NCBI GenBank assembly: GCA_035526505.1
Contig: DATLCF010000001.1
Span: forward strand, 310,001 to 374,000
Source: DATLCF01 sp035526505
GTDB lineage: Bacteria > Patescibacteriota > Saccharimonadia > Saccharimonadales > UBA4665
Length of the DNA stretch: 64,000 nt
Direction: 5' to 3'
The position numbers were made by a program, and so were the translations under genes. Under the pieces are notes generated by a model that did no database searches, was not told the origin of the DNA, and saw only the letters and a list, made by a program, of their open reading frames with translations. Below, in pieces: positions 47,062 through 55,400 of the stretch (the stretch's first letter is position 1; the number at the start of each line of letters is the position of its first letter).

Positions 47062-47688
47062 TTGGCACCCACCACGGAATTGACCCAGCCAGTCGATTGG
47101 ATACACAAATCTTTTGTGGGTTATGTTATGAATGCCGAATTCTCGGACGGGAACGCGACTGTCCTGAACCAGCTTACGCAGGAGATCAAGGCCGAATTTG
47201 GCGCGGCGGTATTTTGCATGCCTAAGCTCTCGCTACACATAACGCTTTTGGATTGGATCTCACCGCTTATAGATTACGACGGCCGCGATAAAGACCAACT
47301 TTTTAAGGAGTTGCAACCAAGCTACGACAGGGCAATAACTGAAATCTTTGCGCAAATTCATCCCATCACTATTCATATTACCGAACTAAAGATGTCACCC
47401 AGCACCCTGTATTTGGTTGGCCATGATAATGGCGAGTTCCAAAAAATCAGACAGCAATTTTTAGATAAAGTAACATTACCGCCGGGTGCCAAATTGCCTC
47501 CGCAGATTGTCCATAGTTCGCTTGCCCGCTTTACTAAATCTATCCCCCTGGACCGGGTTGCCGCCTTTGTAGCCGGCAAAAAGCTGAGCATTACCCAGCA
47601 GATCAATGACTTTCGCTTAATGCGCACCACTAAAGAGCCAACCCTGGAGTTCGAGATACTAAAACGCTACAAACTCTCCCAACACTAG
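47062..47688 (+). CDS. 2H phosphoesterase superfamily protein
   Basis: 208 residues from a TTG start with AGAGAAG upstream, 2 nt after the previous stop. Two H-x-(T/S) motifs: LHITLLDW (about 57-64) and VHSSLARF (about 152-159), the paired catalytic histidines of the 2H fold (2'-5' RNA ligase, cyclic phosphodiesterase, RNA-repair enzymes). The spacing fits a pseudo-twofold barrel. Probable RNA 2',3'-cyclic phosphate or related chemistry; substrate inferred only from fold. Confidence 0.85.
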   Translation: MAPTTELTQPVDWIHKSFVGYVMNAEFSDGNATVLNQLTQEIKAEFGAAVFCMPKLSLHITLLDWISPLIDYDGRDKDQLFKELQPSYDRAITEIFAQIHPITIHITELKMSPSTLYLVGHDNGEFQKIRQQFLDKVTLPPGAKLPPQIVHSSLARFTKSIPLDRVAAFVAGKKLSITQQINDFRLMRTTKEPTLEFEILKRYKLSQH

Positions 47689-47782
47689 CGTAATCATAAG
47701 CGGTATATTATTGACTAAAAAGCAATAATTAGCTATTATATTGCCTATCTTAGTGCAACATCATAAAACGCGGGAGGTTGGT

Positions 47783-49504
47783 ATGTTGAAGAAGCTTAGT
47801 ATAGGCGTAGCCACGTTGCTGTTGGCCCTTTTACCATTGGGCGGGCGGGCTGCAGCCGAGGTATTGCCAAATGTCATTGCAAATCCATCGGTAGAAACAG
47901 AAGCCAGCGCGCTATCGCCAGCTAATTGGACGCCAAGCGCATGGGGTACCAACGATGCTGCATTTAGTTACGAACAAACCGGCCACACCGGCAACCGCAG
48001 CGTTAAAGCTGCTATTACCACCTACACCGACGGCGACGCCAAGTGGTATTTCGATGCAGTAACTGTTACGCCCGGCGCCACCTACAACTACAGCAACTGG
48101 TACCAATCCAATGTAGATACCGAAGTTGACGCCCAGGTTACCGACACCAACGGTGTTATATCGTACCACTACGTCAGCACCGCCTTGGCCAGCCCTAGCG
48201 CTTGGGCCCAGACCAGTGGCCAGTTTACTGCACCAGTTAACGCCCAGTCGGTTACCTTTTACCAGGTGCTGAACAAGGCCGGCTTTGTCCAAGTGGACGA
48301 TACCAGCCTGGCCCAGTACACTCCCGACGCTTTCAGCCACGGCATGGTCAGCCTAACCTTTGACGATACCTGGCGCAGCCAGTACACCAACGGCTTGCCG
48401 CTGTTGGACCAATACGGTGTAAAAGCAACCTTTTACGCCCTGACTGGCACCTTTGACTATCCCGACTACATGGAGCCAGCCATGCTGCAGGCACTACAGG
48501 CAGATGGCCAAGAAATTGCCTCGCACACGGTCACGCACGCCCATTTGCCAACGCTCACCGTTCCTCAAATGGATCAGGAATTGGGTGATGCCAAAACAAC
48601 GCTGCAAAGCCTGCTTGGCACCTCGGCAGCCCAAAACTTTGCCACGCCGTATGGCGAGTACAACAGTACGGTTATTAGCGAAATCCAAAAATACTACCGC
48701 TCGCACCGTTCGACCGACGAAGGTTTTAACAGCAAAGACAACTTTGATATCTATAATATTAAGGTGCAGAACATTTTGGACACCACCACTCCGGCACAGG
48801 TTGCCGCCTGGGTAGCCCAAGCCCAAAATGATAAGACATGGCTGGTGCTGGTGTACCACCAGGTGCAAGACGATCCAACTGTTAATGCCGAAGACTATTC
48901 GATTACCCCGGCCAATCTGGCGTCCGAGCTGGCCAATATCCAACAAAGCGGCATTGCAGTTAAAACCGTTAACCAGGCCTTGGACGAAATCGCTGCCCAG
49001 CTTGGCACACAAACACCGCCCCCTGCACCACAGCCACAGCCCGGTAGTGGCGGTGGTACCGTTGACCCTGGCGCCGAGCAGCCAAACCAGCCCGCTGCCC
49101 AAGGCAATACTACAAGTGGTGACAGCGTTGTTACTACTGCTGTAGTCGCCACACCTACGACGACTCCTGTAATAGCAAACACAACCGCTGCTGTGCACAC
49201 CACCGGCAACGACTCTACTGCAGCCGATGACGGCAGCATTGGTGCGGACAACAACGACTCCACCGACGCCAAAACACTTAGCACCTCAGCATCCAAAGAC
49301 AATGATAACGACAAGGCAAAAGCCAGCAAGAAAGCTTCAACCACAAACAACGCCGGCTGGATAGCTGGCGGCATTGCCGCACTGCTATTGGCTGCCGGTG
49401 CCAGCCTGTGGACCAAGCGCAACATCAAGCCTGTAGTATCTGCCAAGCCTGTTGCTACAAGCGCCAAGCATCACAGCACTCCCAAAAAGCACAAAAACCG
49501 CTAG
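47783..49504 (+). CDS. CE4 polysaccharide deacetylase with binding domain and C-terminal anchor
   Basis: 573 residues; GGGAGG 5 nt upstream sets the ATG at 47783. Signal peptide about 1-26. Residues 28-185 are the same beta-sandwich as the second one of the 18173 protein (NVIANPSVET, NWYQSNVDTEVDAQV). CE4: LTFDDTW (near 192), SHTVTH (near 248), FATPYGEYN, LVLVYHQV. Then a low-complexity Pro/Gly/Thr/Asp/Lys linker (about 415-533), a helix (WIAGGIAALLLAAGASLW) and a Lys/His-rich tail. No LPXTG is present, so it is held by its own membrane helix. Deacetylation of GlcNAc polymers at the surface is likely. Confidence 0.9.
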   Translation: MLKKLSIGVATLLLALLPLGGRAAAEVLPNVIANPSVETEASALSPANWTPSAWGTNDAAFSYEQTGHTGNRSVKAAITTYTDGDAKWYFDAVTVTPGATYNYSNWYQSNVDTEVDAQVTDTNGVISYHYVSTALASPSAWAQTSGQFTAPVNAQSVTFYQVLNKAGFVQVDDTSLAQYTPDAFSHGMVSLTFDDTWRSQYTNGLPLLDQYGVKATFYALTGTFDYPDYMEPAMLQALQADGQEIASHTVTHAHLPTLTVPQMDQELGDAKTTLQSLLGTSAAQNFATPYGEYNSTVISEIQKYYRSHRSTDEGFNSKDNFDIYNIKVQNILDTTTPAQVAAWVAQAQNDKTWLVLVYHQVQDDPTVNAEDYSITPANLASELANIQQSGIAVKTVNQALDEIAAQLGTQTPPPAPQPQPGSGGGTVDPGAEQPNQPAAQGNTTSGDSVVTTAVVATPTTTPVIANTTAAVHTTGNDSTAADDGSIGADNNDSTDAKTLSTSASKDNDNDKAKASKKASTTNNAGWIAGGIAALLLAAGASLWTKRNIKPVVSAKPVATSAKHHSTPKKHKNR

Positions 49505-49534
49505 TTTACCCATACAACAGCCAGTATAGGCTGG

Positions 49535-49996
49535 TTATGTAACTCGGTAGATTTCATACTCAATCTGGTTGCCGGGCAGCAAACGGCCGCGGGCAATAAA
49601 TATACTTTTGTTAAGCCAATCATATGCGCCGCTGCCGGTTTCAAAATGGACATGCATGCGCATATACTGATCGCCCCATGAGGTTGCCTTGCTATTGGTA
49701 GCCGCAGTTTTAAACGTTGCTGTTTGTTCAACCACGCCAGTGTAATGCATAAGTATGGTGACGTTGTCGTCGGTCACGAACTGTACCCGCACATTTGGCC
49801 GCCAGTAGCCATCCGATGACACGCGCATCCAGTCGCCGCCAGGCAGGGCAAGGTGGGCATGTAGGCCGGCGCCGTCGGTTAACGTGCCTGCGGTCATTTC
49901 CCAGTACTGGTGGTCACCATGCGGTGAGCCCGTGGTATCCGCCAGCGGCCCGCGCATTTTTGTTAGCCGATATATAAGCACTTTTTCTAATTTCAT
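49535..49996 (-). CDS. DUF3237 family protein
   Basis: 153 residues from ATG 49996 with AGAGGGA 3 nt upstream; a start at 50071 lacks an SD. Blocks GPLADTTGSPHGDHQYWEMTAG, LPGGDWMRVSSDGYWRPNVRVQFVTDDNVTILMHYTGV and a C-terminal strand run IFIARGRLLPGNQIEYEIYRV match DUF3237 barrels (about 150 residues). Function of the family is unknown. It is next to the REP-type repeat that begins the transposase region, on the other strand. Confidence 0.85.
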   Translation of the reverse strand: MKLEKVLIYRLTKMRGPLADTTGSPHGDHQYWEMTAGTLTDGAGLHAHLALPGGDWMRVSSDGYWRPNVRVQFVTDDNVTILMHYTGVVEQTATFKTAATNSKATSWGDQYMRMHVHFETGSGAYDWLNKSIFIARGRLLPGNQIEYEIYRVT

Positions 49997-50081
49997 AATC
50001 CCTCTTTCTGTCAAGAATACGTCTTGTCTTATAATTCTAGATTCCTCGGCGCCATATGTACAACCTAGCATTTGGTATACA

Positions 50082-50163
50082 GGTCCGTCCTGTAGCAGGG
50101 TTGGGGTTTATGAAACTGCCCTTGCACAGACAAATCACATTTACGTATCTGTTACAGGACGCA
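50082..50163. repeat. left boundary repeat of the RAYT element
   Basis: GGTCCGTCCTGTA at 50082-50094 is the exact inverted match of 51690-51702. The segment 50113-50161, ending ACGTATCTGTTACAGGACG, is a direct near-copy of 51648-51698 (32 bases with one inserted T at the core). The ends TCCTGTA and TACAGGA can pair, giving a large palindrome. Confidence 0.65.
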
Positions 50164-50191
50164 CTTTGCTGATTGGATGCTTGCCCTATAG

Positions 50192-50197
50192 TATGGT
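50192..50197 (+). promoter_or_regulatory. -10 box, leaderless-type, for the 50204 gene
   Basis: TATGGT ends 6 nt before the ATG; an overlapping TATAGT (50187-50192) ends 11 nt before it. Confidence 0.35.
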
Positions 50198-50203
50198 TAG
50201 AGT

Positions 50204-50896
50204 ATGAAACTCCCCGATAACGATCGTTTACGTCGGATACTAAATAGATTCTATCCCACTGTAGACCCTCAAGCGGCTAATGAGGATCCTGGTGTCAACC
50301 TGACCGAAGTTAATGCCAACCAGACGCGGCTTACCTGCGCGAACCGGCTCCGCCCATATGTGGGCCGTTTGGTGCTCGTTAATAATTTCAGAGGAATCCA
50401 TCTGGAAGAAAATGCAGTTCGTATCGGTCGTGACGTATTGGGAGCCGAGCCAGCCGATGACACGCCGCTAGGAATCTCGGCCGTCTTGAGCTATGGCCGC
50501 AAGAATCACAAGACATTACTTGAGACTGCTAACGCTCTTACAGTTGCATTCGAGGGCCTTACTAGCCAGCGCGTGTTTTCGGTAGAGCCGCAGTACGAAA
50601 GCTCCGAGCGTTGGCTGCCAGCTCTAGCTCAGACCGCGGAAAACACCGCTACACAAAGCAGGCTACCTCCAGATGGGTTCCGCTGTGTTGCTGTAGTGTC
50701 CGCACTTGATATGAATCGACATATGGATATCCCTTTTGTGCCTTTGCCTGGTGCGGCTTTTAAACTAACTGGCATTAGCGAAGAAGCTCGTTTTAGCTGG
50801 CAGACTGTTTCCGTACATCCGGAAGAGAAGAGCGGGTTGCAAATCCTTGAGGATAGTTTAAGACGAATGCGCGAGGATCCTGATTATCCCCAATAA
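50204..50896 (+). CDS. hypothetical protein, possible cargo of the RAYT element
   Basis: 230 residues, soluble, no signal peptide or membrane helix. Segments of note: LRPYVGRLVLVNNFRGIHLEENAVRIGRD, PDGFRCVAVVSALDMNRHMDIPF, FKLTGISEEARFSWQTVSVHPEEKSG. Mixed alpha/beta content, no family recognised. It lies inside the outer pair of inverted repeats and upstream of the transposase in the same orientation, so it may move with it, though it could also be an old resident gene. Confidence 0.6.
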   Translation: MKLPDNDRLRRILNRFYPTVDPQAANEDPGVNLTEVNANQTRLTCANRLRPYVGRLVLVNNFRGIHLEENAVRIGRDVLGAEPADDTPLGISAVLSYGRKNHKTLLETANALTVAFEGLTSQRVFSVEPQYESSERWLPALAQTAENTATQSRLPPDGFRCVAVVSALDMNRHMDIPFVPLPGAAFKLTGISEEARFSWQTVSVHPEEKSGLQILEDSLRRMREDPDYPQ

Positions 50897-50903
50897 AAAC
50901 CAA

Positions 50904-50916
50904 GGTTTCACCCCAT
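50904..50916. repeat. inner left inverted repeat of the RAYT gene
   Basis: GGTTTCACCCCAT; its partner ATGGGGTGAGACC (51598-51610) matches as an inverted repeat in 12 of 13 positions. Confidence 0.6.
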
Positions 50917-50936
50917 GAATAGTAAAAATATTGTAC

Positions 50937-50942
50937 TATACT
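50937..50942 (+). promoter_or_regulatory. -10 box, leaderless-type, for the transposase
   Basis: TATACT ends 6 nt before the ATG at 50949. Confidence 0.5.
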
Positions 50943-50948
50943 GTATAT

Positions 50949-51578
50949 ATGCCTGTTCGGAATGTAATACGCGTGCCGGCTCCTGACTCGTTTTTTCATG
51001 TATATAATCGTGGGCATAATAAGGGCCTACTATTTACTGATACGCAAGACTATGATTTTTTTATCTTTTTATTGCAACGCTGTTTTGGCCCCATTCAGCT
51101 AAAAACTGCCAAGGGCCGGACTTATCCTTGGTTTGGCGATGAGGTTCGCATCCAAGCATTTTGCTTAATGCCCAACCACTTCCACCTGTTGCTTTACCAG
51201 CACAGCAACCCTTCGGCCCTCTCTCGGTCAATGCAGAGTCTGGCTACGACCTACTCTATGTACTTTAACAAGCGCCATAAAAAACGCGGCTCCGTATTTG
51301 AAAGTGTTTTTAAAGCCACGCCAATCATGAACGATGCCTATTTGCAGCACATTACTCGTTATATACATTTGAACCCTAAGCACTATAGGCAGTGGCAATA
51401 TTCCAGTTATAGAACATACCTGGGCGATTCCGGTTATGCATGGGTAGACTGCAGCCGAGTTTTGAATTTATTTGACAGCCAGACTCAATACAGAGATTTC
51501 ATAGATGATTATCTGGGCCTAAGAGACGAACTTGAAAAATTAAAATACGACCTAGCCGACCATGGCGAAAACCTATAA
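50949..51578 (+). CDS. REP-associated tyrosine transposase (Y1/HUH, RAYT)
   Basis: 209 residues from ATG 50949, just downstream of TATACT. Y1_Tnp motifs: FFHVYNRGHNKGLLF, QAFCLMPNHFHLLLYQ with the HUH metal motif (His-Phe-His), SLATTYSMYFNKRHKKRGSVFESVFKA, and YIHLNPKHYRQWQYSSYRTY with the likely catalytic Tyr. RAYTs are single-strand-specific and act on REP palindromes, normally one per genome. Two nested pairs of inverted repeats surround the gene, the expected substrates. The frame is intact with all motifs, so it may be active. Confidence 0.93.
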   Translation: MPVRNVIRVPAPDSFFHVYNRGHNKGLLFTDTQDYDFFIFLLQRCFGPIQLKTAKGRTYPWFGDEVRIQAFCLMPNHFHLLLYQHSNPSALSRSMQSLATTYSMYFNKRHKKRGSVFESVFKATPIMNDAYLQHITRYIHLNPKHYRQWQYSSYRTYLGDSGYAWVDCSRVLNLFDSQTQYRDFIDDYLGLRDELEKLKYDLADHGENL

Positions 51579-51597
51579 AACAATATTTTTATAAATG

Positions 51598-51610
51598 ATG
51601 GGGTGAGACC
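51598..51610. repeat. inner right inverted repeat of the RAYT gene
   Basis: ATGGGGTGAGACC, inverted partner of 50904-50916 with one mismatch, 20 nt after the transposase stop. Confidence 0.6.
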
Positions 51611-51647
51611 CTTATCCCCTTATCCCTATAACAGATTGAGGTTTTGC

Positions 51648-51702
51648 GAAACCGCCCCTACGCAAACAAATCACATTTTACGTATCTGTTACAGGACGGA
51701 CC
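51648..51702. repeat. right boundary repeat of the RAYT element
   Basis: Contains ACAAATCACATTTTACG and CTGTTACAGGACGGACC. The last 13 bases (51690-51702) are the exact inverse of 50082-50094, and the rest is a direct near-copy of 50113-50161. The immunity gene ends 25 bp further on. Confidence 0.65.
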
Positions 51703-51727
51703 TTGTTGCCTTGTTGCTCATATTGAA

Positions 51728-52435
51728 CTAGCTCGAAAAGTATTTTGATTTATCGACTGCAGTTTGGAGCTTGTTTAACTCGGCCTTTATTGACTTCAGT
51801 AGATCTTCTCTTCTCTCGCCTTCATCATAGTAGGGCCAGGATATTTCCGTAGCCAAAGCACCAGAAATATTTTCGCCGTGCACCTGGATTGCTTTCAATG
51901 CATTTGCAAAAGCTTGTGCTTCATCGTGGTTTTTTGTGCTAAAAGATTTGATAGAATTATTTGCCCGTAACACTCCAATAAGTTCATCCATTTCTTTCTG
52001 ATTTTTTAGGCGGTCTGGCCAGAGAGCGTAAACACTAATGCCCAACTCGATGTTTAGTTCTGACAGTTCCCTTATTTGATGTCGGTCAACGGATACGCCT
52101 ACATGTGGATGATATATGGTTCCTTCAATTCCGAGCTCTGCTGTACATTCGTTACTTAGCTCTATGAATTTTTCTTTTATAGGCCGGAGCTTGTCCAACA
52201 AGTATTCTACATGTTCTTCCGCAAGAGCGCTTAAGGGCAGGGCTGACACGAACGTCCACATATTCGCATCAAATAATGTCGGCGGGTCTACGCCTCTAGG
52301 GTCCTGTCGTTTAATATCTCCCTTACGGGCTATACCATGGGGGTTCAGGCCGAGGGTCTGGGTTAGGACATCTGGGTCAAGCTCAAAACCAAACAATGTA
52401 ATATATGCGCTAATTTTTTCGTCGTTATTAGTCAT
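51728..52435 (-). CDS. DUF4279-like protein, probable immunity protein
   Basis: 235 residues from the ATG at 52435 (ATG 52474 is in frame but overlaps the toxin gene and lacks an SD). N-terminal part KISAYITLFGFELDPDVLTQTLGLNPHGIARKGD, then DRHQIRELSELNIELGISVYALWP fits the DUF4279 pattern, a family that often sits next to polymorphic toxins. The C-terminal 80 residues (EAQAFANALKAIQVHGENIS) are helical. It begins 16 bp after the stop of the RHS-toxin gene on the same strand, the classic immunity position. Soluble and cytosolic. Protection of the producer is inferred. Confidence 0.75.
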   Translation of the reverse strand: MTNNDEKISAYITLFGFELDPDVLTQTLGLNPHGIARKGDIKRQDPRGVDPPTLFDANMWTFVSALPLSALAEEHVEYLLDKLRPIKEKFIELSNECTAELGIEGTIYHPHVGVSVDRHQIRELSELNIELGISVYALWPDRLKNQKEMDELIGVLRANNSIKSFSTKNHDEAQAFANALKAIQVHGENISGALATEISWPYYDEGERREDLLKSIKAELNKLQTAVDKSKYFSS

Positions 52436-52451
52436 TATAATTTTTTCTAAC

Positions 52452-55400
52452 TTAAAAGCTGAAACCTCCAACATTTATATATAACTTATCGGGCGTCCCT
52501 TTACCACCCTTTGCCATGGTGTACAATTCGTCGGTTGCCTTATCTAAGTATATGTCTTGTTTGGCTTTTGCAAACTTGACACCGGCACTTCCGTGAGTTT
52601 CTAGTATCCCTGCCTTTTGTAACTTTGCGACATTCGCATCACTGAGTTTTCTTAAATTTCCTAGCGCAGAAACACCGCTTTCTGCCGCCTTAGCCGCTTT
52701 CTCTGTCTTAGCTATTCTAGCCAAATTGGCCGCCCCCTTGGCTTCGCCCAAACCGTCTTCTTGATTGAAGACTGTAAAGGCTGTCATAGCTATGTGGCCC
52801 GGCAATCCACCCCAGTTGCAGTTTGCGATATCGTTGCGTATGTCGGTTATCCCTAAATAGTCAGCCATGAACTTGATAGACTGCGGGCTATACATGGCCG
52901 TAGGAGCGGAGATGATGCTAAATGGTAACTCTCCGCTTGGATCACTCAGATTTATTGGATCGTTAATTGCGTAGTTGTACCCGTTCTGTGTTTGCGGATT
53001 GTCTAGGGTGCCGGCATAGGGATCTTGGGCGGTAAACCTTCCAATGGTGGGGTCGTAATACCGAGCCCGCAGGTAGGTAAGACTGGATTCGGCATCTTTT
53101 TGTTCGGCCTGGAAGGTATAGTTGCTAGTAGTGGTACTTCCACTGGTTTGTTTACCGAACGGATCGTAGGCGTAGGAGGTTACGGTTGCGCCGGTGTTGT
53201 TGGTTACGTAGCGGACGTTGCCTTGGCCGTCGGGTAGGTAGTATTGGCGGCTGGAGGCTGCAGTATCGCCTTGGCTAATGAGGTCTAGGCCGTAGAGGTA
53301 GAAATTGTTTGTGCTGTTAGTTAGGTTTTTGGCGACCAAAACATTGTTGTTGCCCGCGTTTACATATTGATAGTTGTTGGCGCCATTTAGCTTTTTATCG
53401 ATCCTGTTGCCCGAGGCATCGTAGATGTAGGAGGTGGTTGCGCTGCCGTTGGCATAACTTTTGAGGTGATTGTCGTAATCGTAGGCCAGTGTTTTGCCAG
53501 TGTCGGTAATTTGGTTGCCCTGCGGATCGTATGTAAAGGTGCGGCCGGTTTTGGCAGTCAGTTGGTTGCCGTTGTTGTAGGTGTAAGTGCTGGTGCCAGA
53601 GCTGTTGGCTGAGGTAAGCATGTTGCCCACATCATCGTATGTGTAGGTGTAGGTATCGTTTGGAGCATCTGTCGTTGTCAGTTGATCGAGGGCGTCGTAC
53701 GTGTATTCGGTATACAGCTCGGTGCCGTTGGCCTTGGTTTCGGTGTCTTCCAGGATGTCGCCAACGTTGTCGCGCACATAGTTGTATTTGGTGAAAGCGG
53801 CGTTGCCTTTTTTGTACACCAGATCGCTTAGGTTGCCGTTTTCGTCGTAGGCGTAGGTGGCTTTTATGGTGTTAGGATATGTCTTGGTGGCTAGCCGGGC
53901 ATTGTTGTCGTATAGGTAGGTGGTCGTGGCGTTGTTCCAATCGGTGGCAGTAGACAGCTGGTTGGACGGCGTGTAGGTATAGGTAACGGTTTTGTTGTCC
54001 GGGTACTTAATTTGACTAGGGCTACCCAGCGCATTGTAGGTATAGGTAATGGTTGCGTTGTGCGGGTCCTTGACGGTTAGCAGCCGGTCAAGCGAGTCGT
54101 AGGCGTAGGTTGTGGTGCCGGCTGCGTTTGTGGCAGTCAAAAGATTGCCGACAGCGTCATAGGTATTGGTGGCTGTGCTGGAGTCCGGGTGGGTAGTAGT
54201 AATCAAACGATTGAGATTGTCGTAGGCGTAGATTGTGGTACGATTACTGGCGTCAATACGCTGGGTTACATTGCCCACAGCATCGTAGACAAGCTTGTTG
54301 ACGCTGCCTAGCGGGTCGTTGGTTTGGGTTTGACGGTTGAGTAGGTCGAAAGCATAGGCTGTTTGGCGGCCTTTGGCATCGGTTTTTTTGACCAGGTTGT
54401 TGTTGCCATCGTACTCATAGGTAGTTGTCTTGTTGAGGGCATTGGTGGTTTTGACCAGGTTATTATTGGCATCGTACTCGTAGCTGGTGGCGTGGTTATT
54501 GGCATCGGTAATTTTTGTTTTGTTGCCGTCGGCATCGTAAGTAAAGAGTGTGTTATTGCCAGACGGGTCGGTGGCCTTGGTAATGCGGTCCATGGGGTCC
54601 AAGGCATAGATCGTCTCATCGTGATCGTGATTCTCGATTGCCGTAAGCCGACCAGCACTGTCGTAGCCATAGTAGGTATTACGATTGGATGGGTCGGTGG
54701 TGGTAACCTGGTTGCCATTGACGTCGTACACAAAGCCGGTCAAATTATTGAGCGCATCGGTTACGCTGGCCATCTGCCCGGACGCATCATATGCGAATTT
54801 GGTTAGGTTATTGAGTGGGTCTTTCTTTTGGGTGATATTGCCCTTAGCATTGTAGGTATAGGTGGTGACGCGGCCTAGCTGATCGGTGCGAGTTACTAGA
54901 TTATCCTGGGCGTCGTAGGCAAAGTTCTGTGTGCCACCCGCAGCATTTGTCAGCTGTGTCAGATTACCGCGGGCGTCGTAGTTGCGCGTAGTTGTGTGAT
55001 TCAGAGCATCGGTAACTTGGCTCGGATTGCCAGCGGCATCATAGGTGGTAGTAGTTATGCCGCCAAGTGCATCCTGCACCTTGATAAGGCGCATTTGGGC
55101 ATCAGACCAGTATGTAGTCTGACCGCCTTGGGCATCGGTGTAGATGGTTTTGCCTGGTTCGTAGGCTAAGGTAATAACTTTACCTAGCCCGTTGGTTTGC
55201 TTGGTCACGCGACCTTGGTCATCATACTCGTTGACCACGACGTCGTTACCGCGCGGATCGGTTAATTTGGTAATGCGGTGGCTGGCATCGTAGCTGTATT
55301 TGGTTATTTGGTTAGCTGCACTTTTTACCTCGGCCAGCTCGCCAAAGATGTTGTAGGTATAGCTGACAACGCGGCCACTAGGGTCAGTTACGGTCTTCAG

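Noticed and set aside
47783..49504. Sortase anchoring of the C-terminal helix of the CE4 protein
   Set aside because: No LPXTG-like motif precedes the helix (the sequence there is STTNNAGW), so it is a plain membrane anchor.
52436..52474. ATG at 52474 as the start of the immunity gene
   Set aside because: It would overlap the toxin gene by 23 bp with no ribosome-binding site, and the conserved DUF4279-like part begins after the ATG at 52435; kept as an alternative only.
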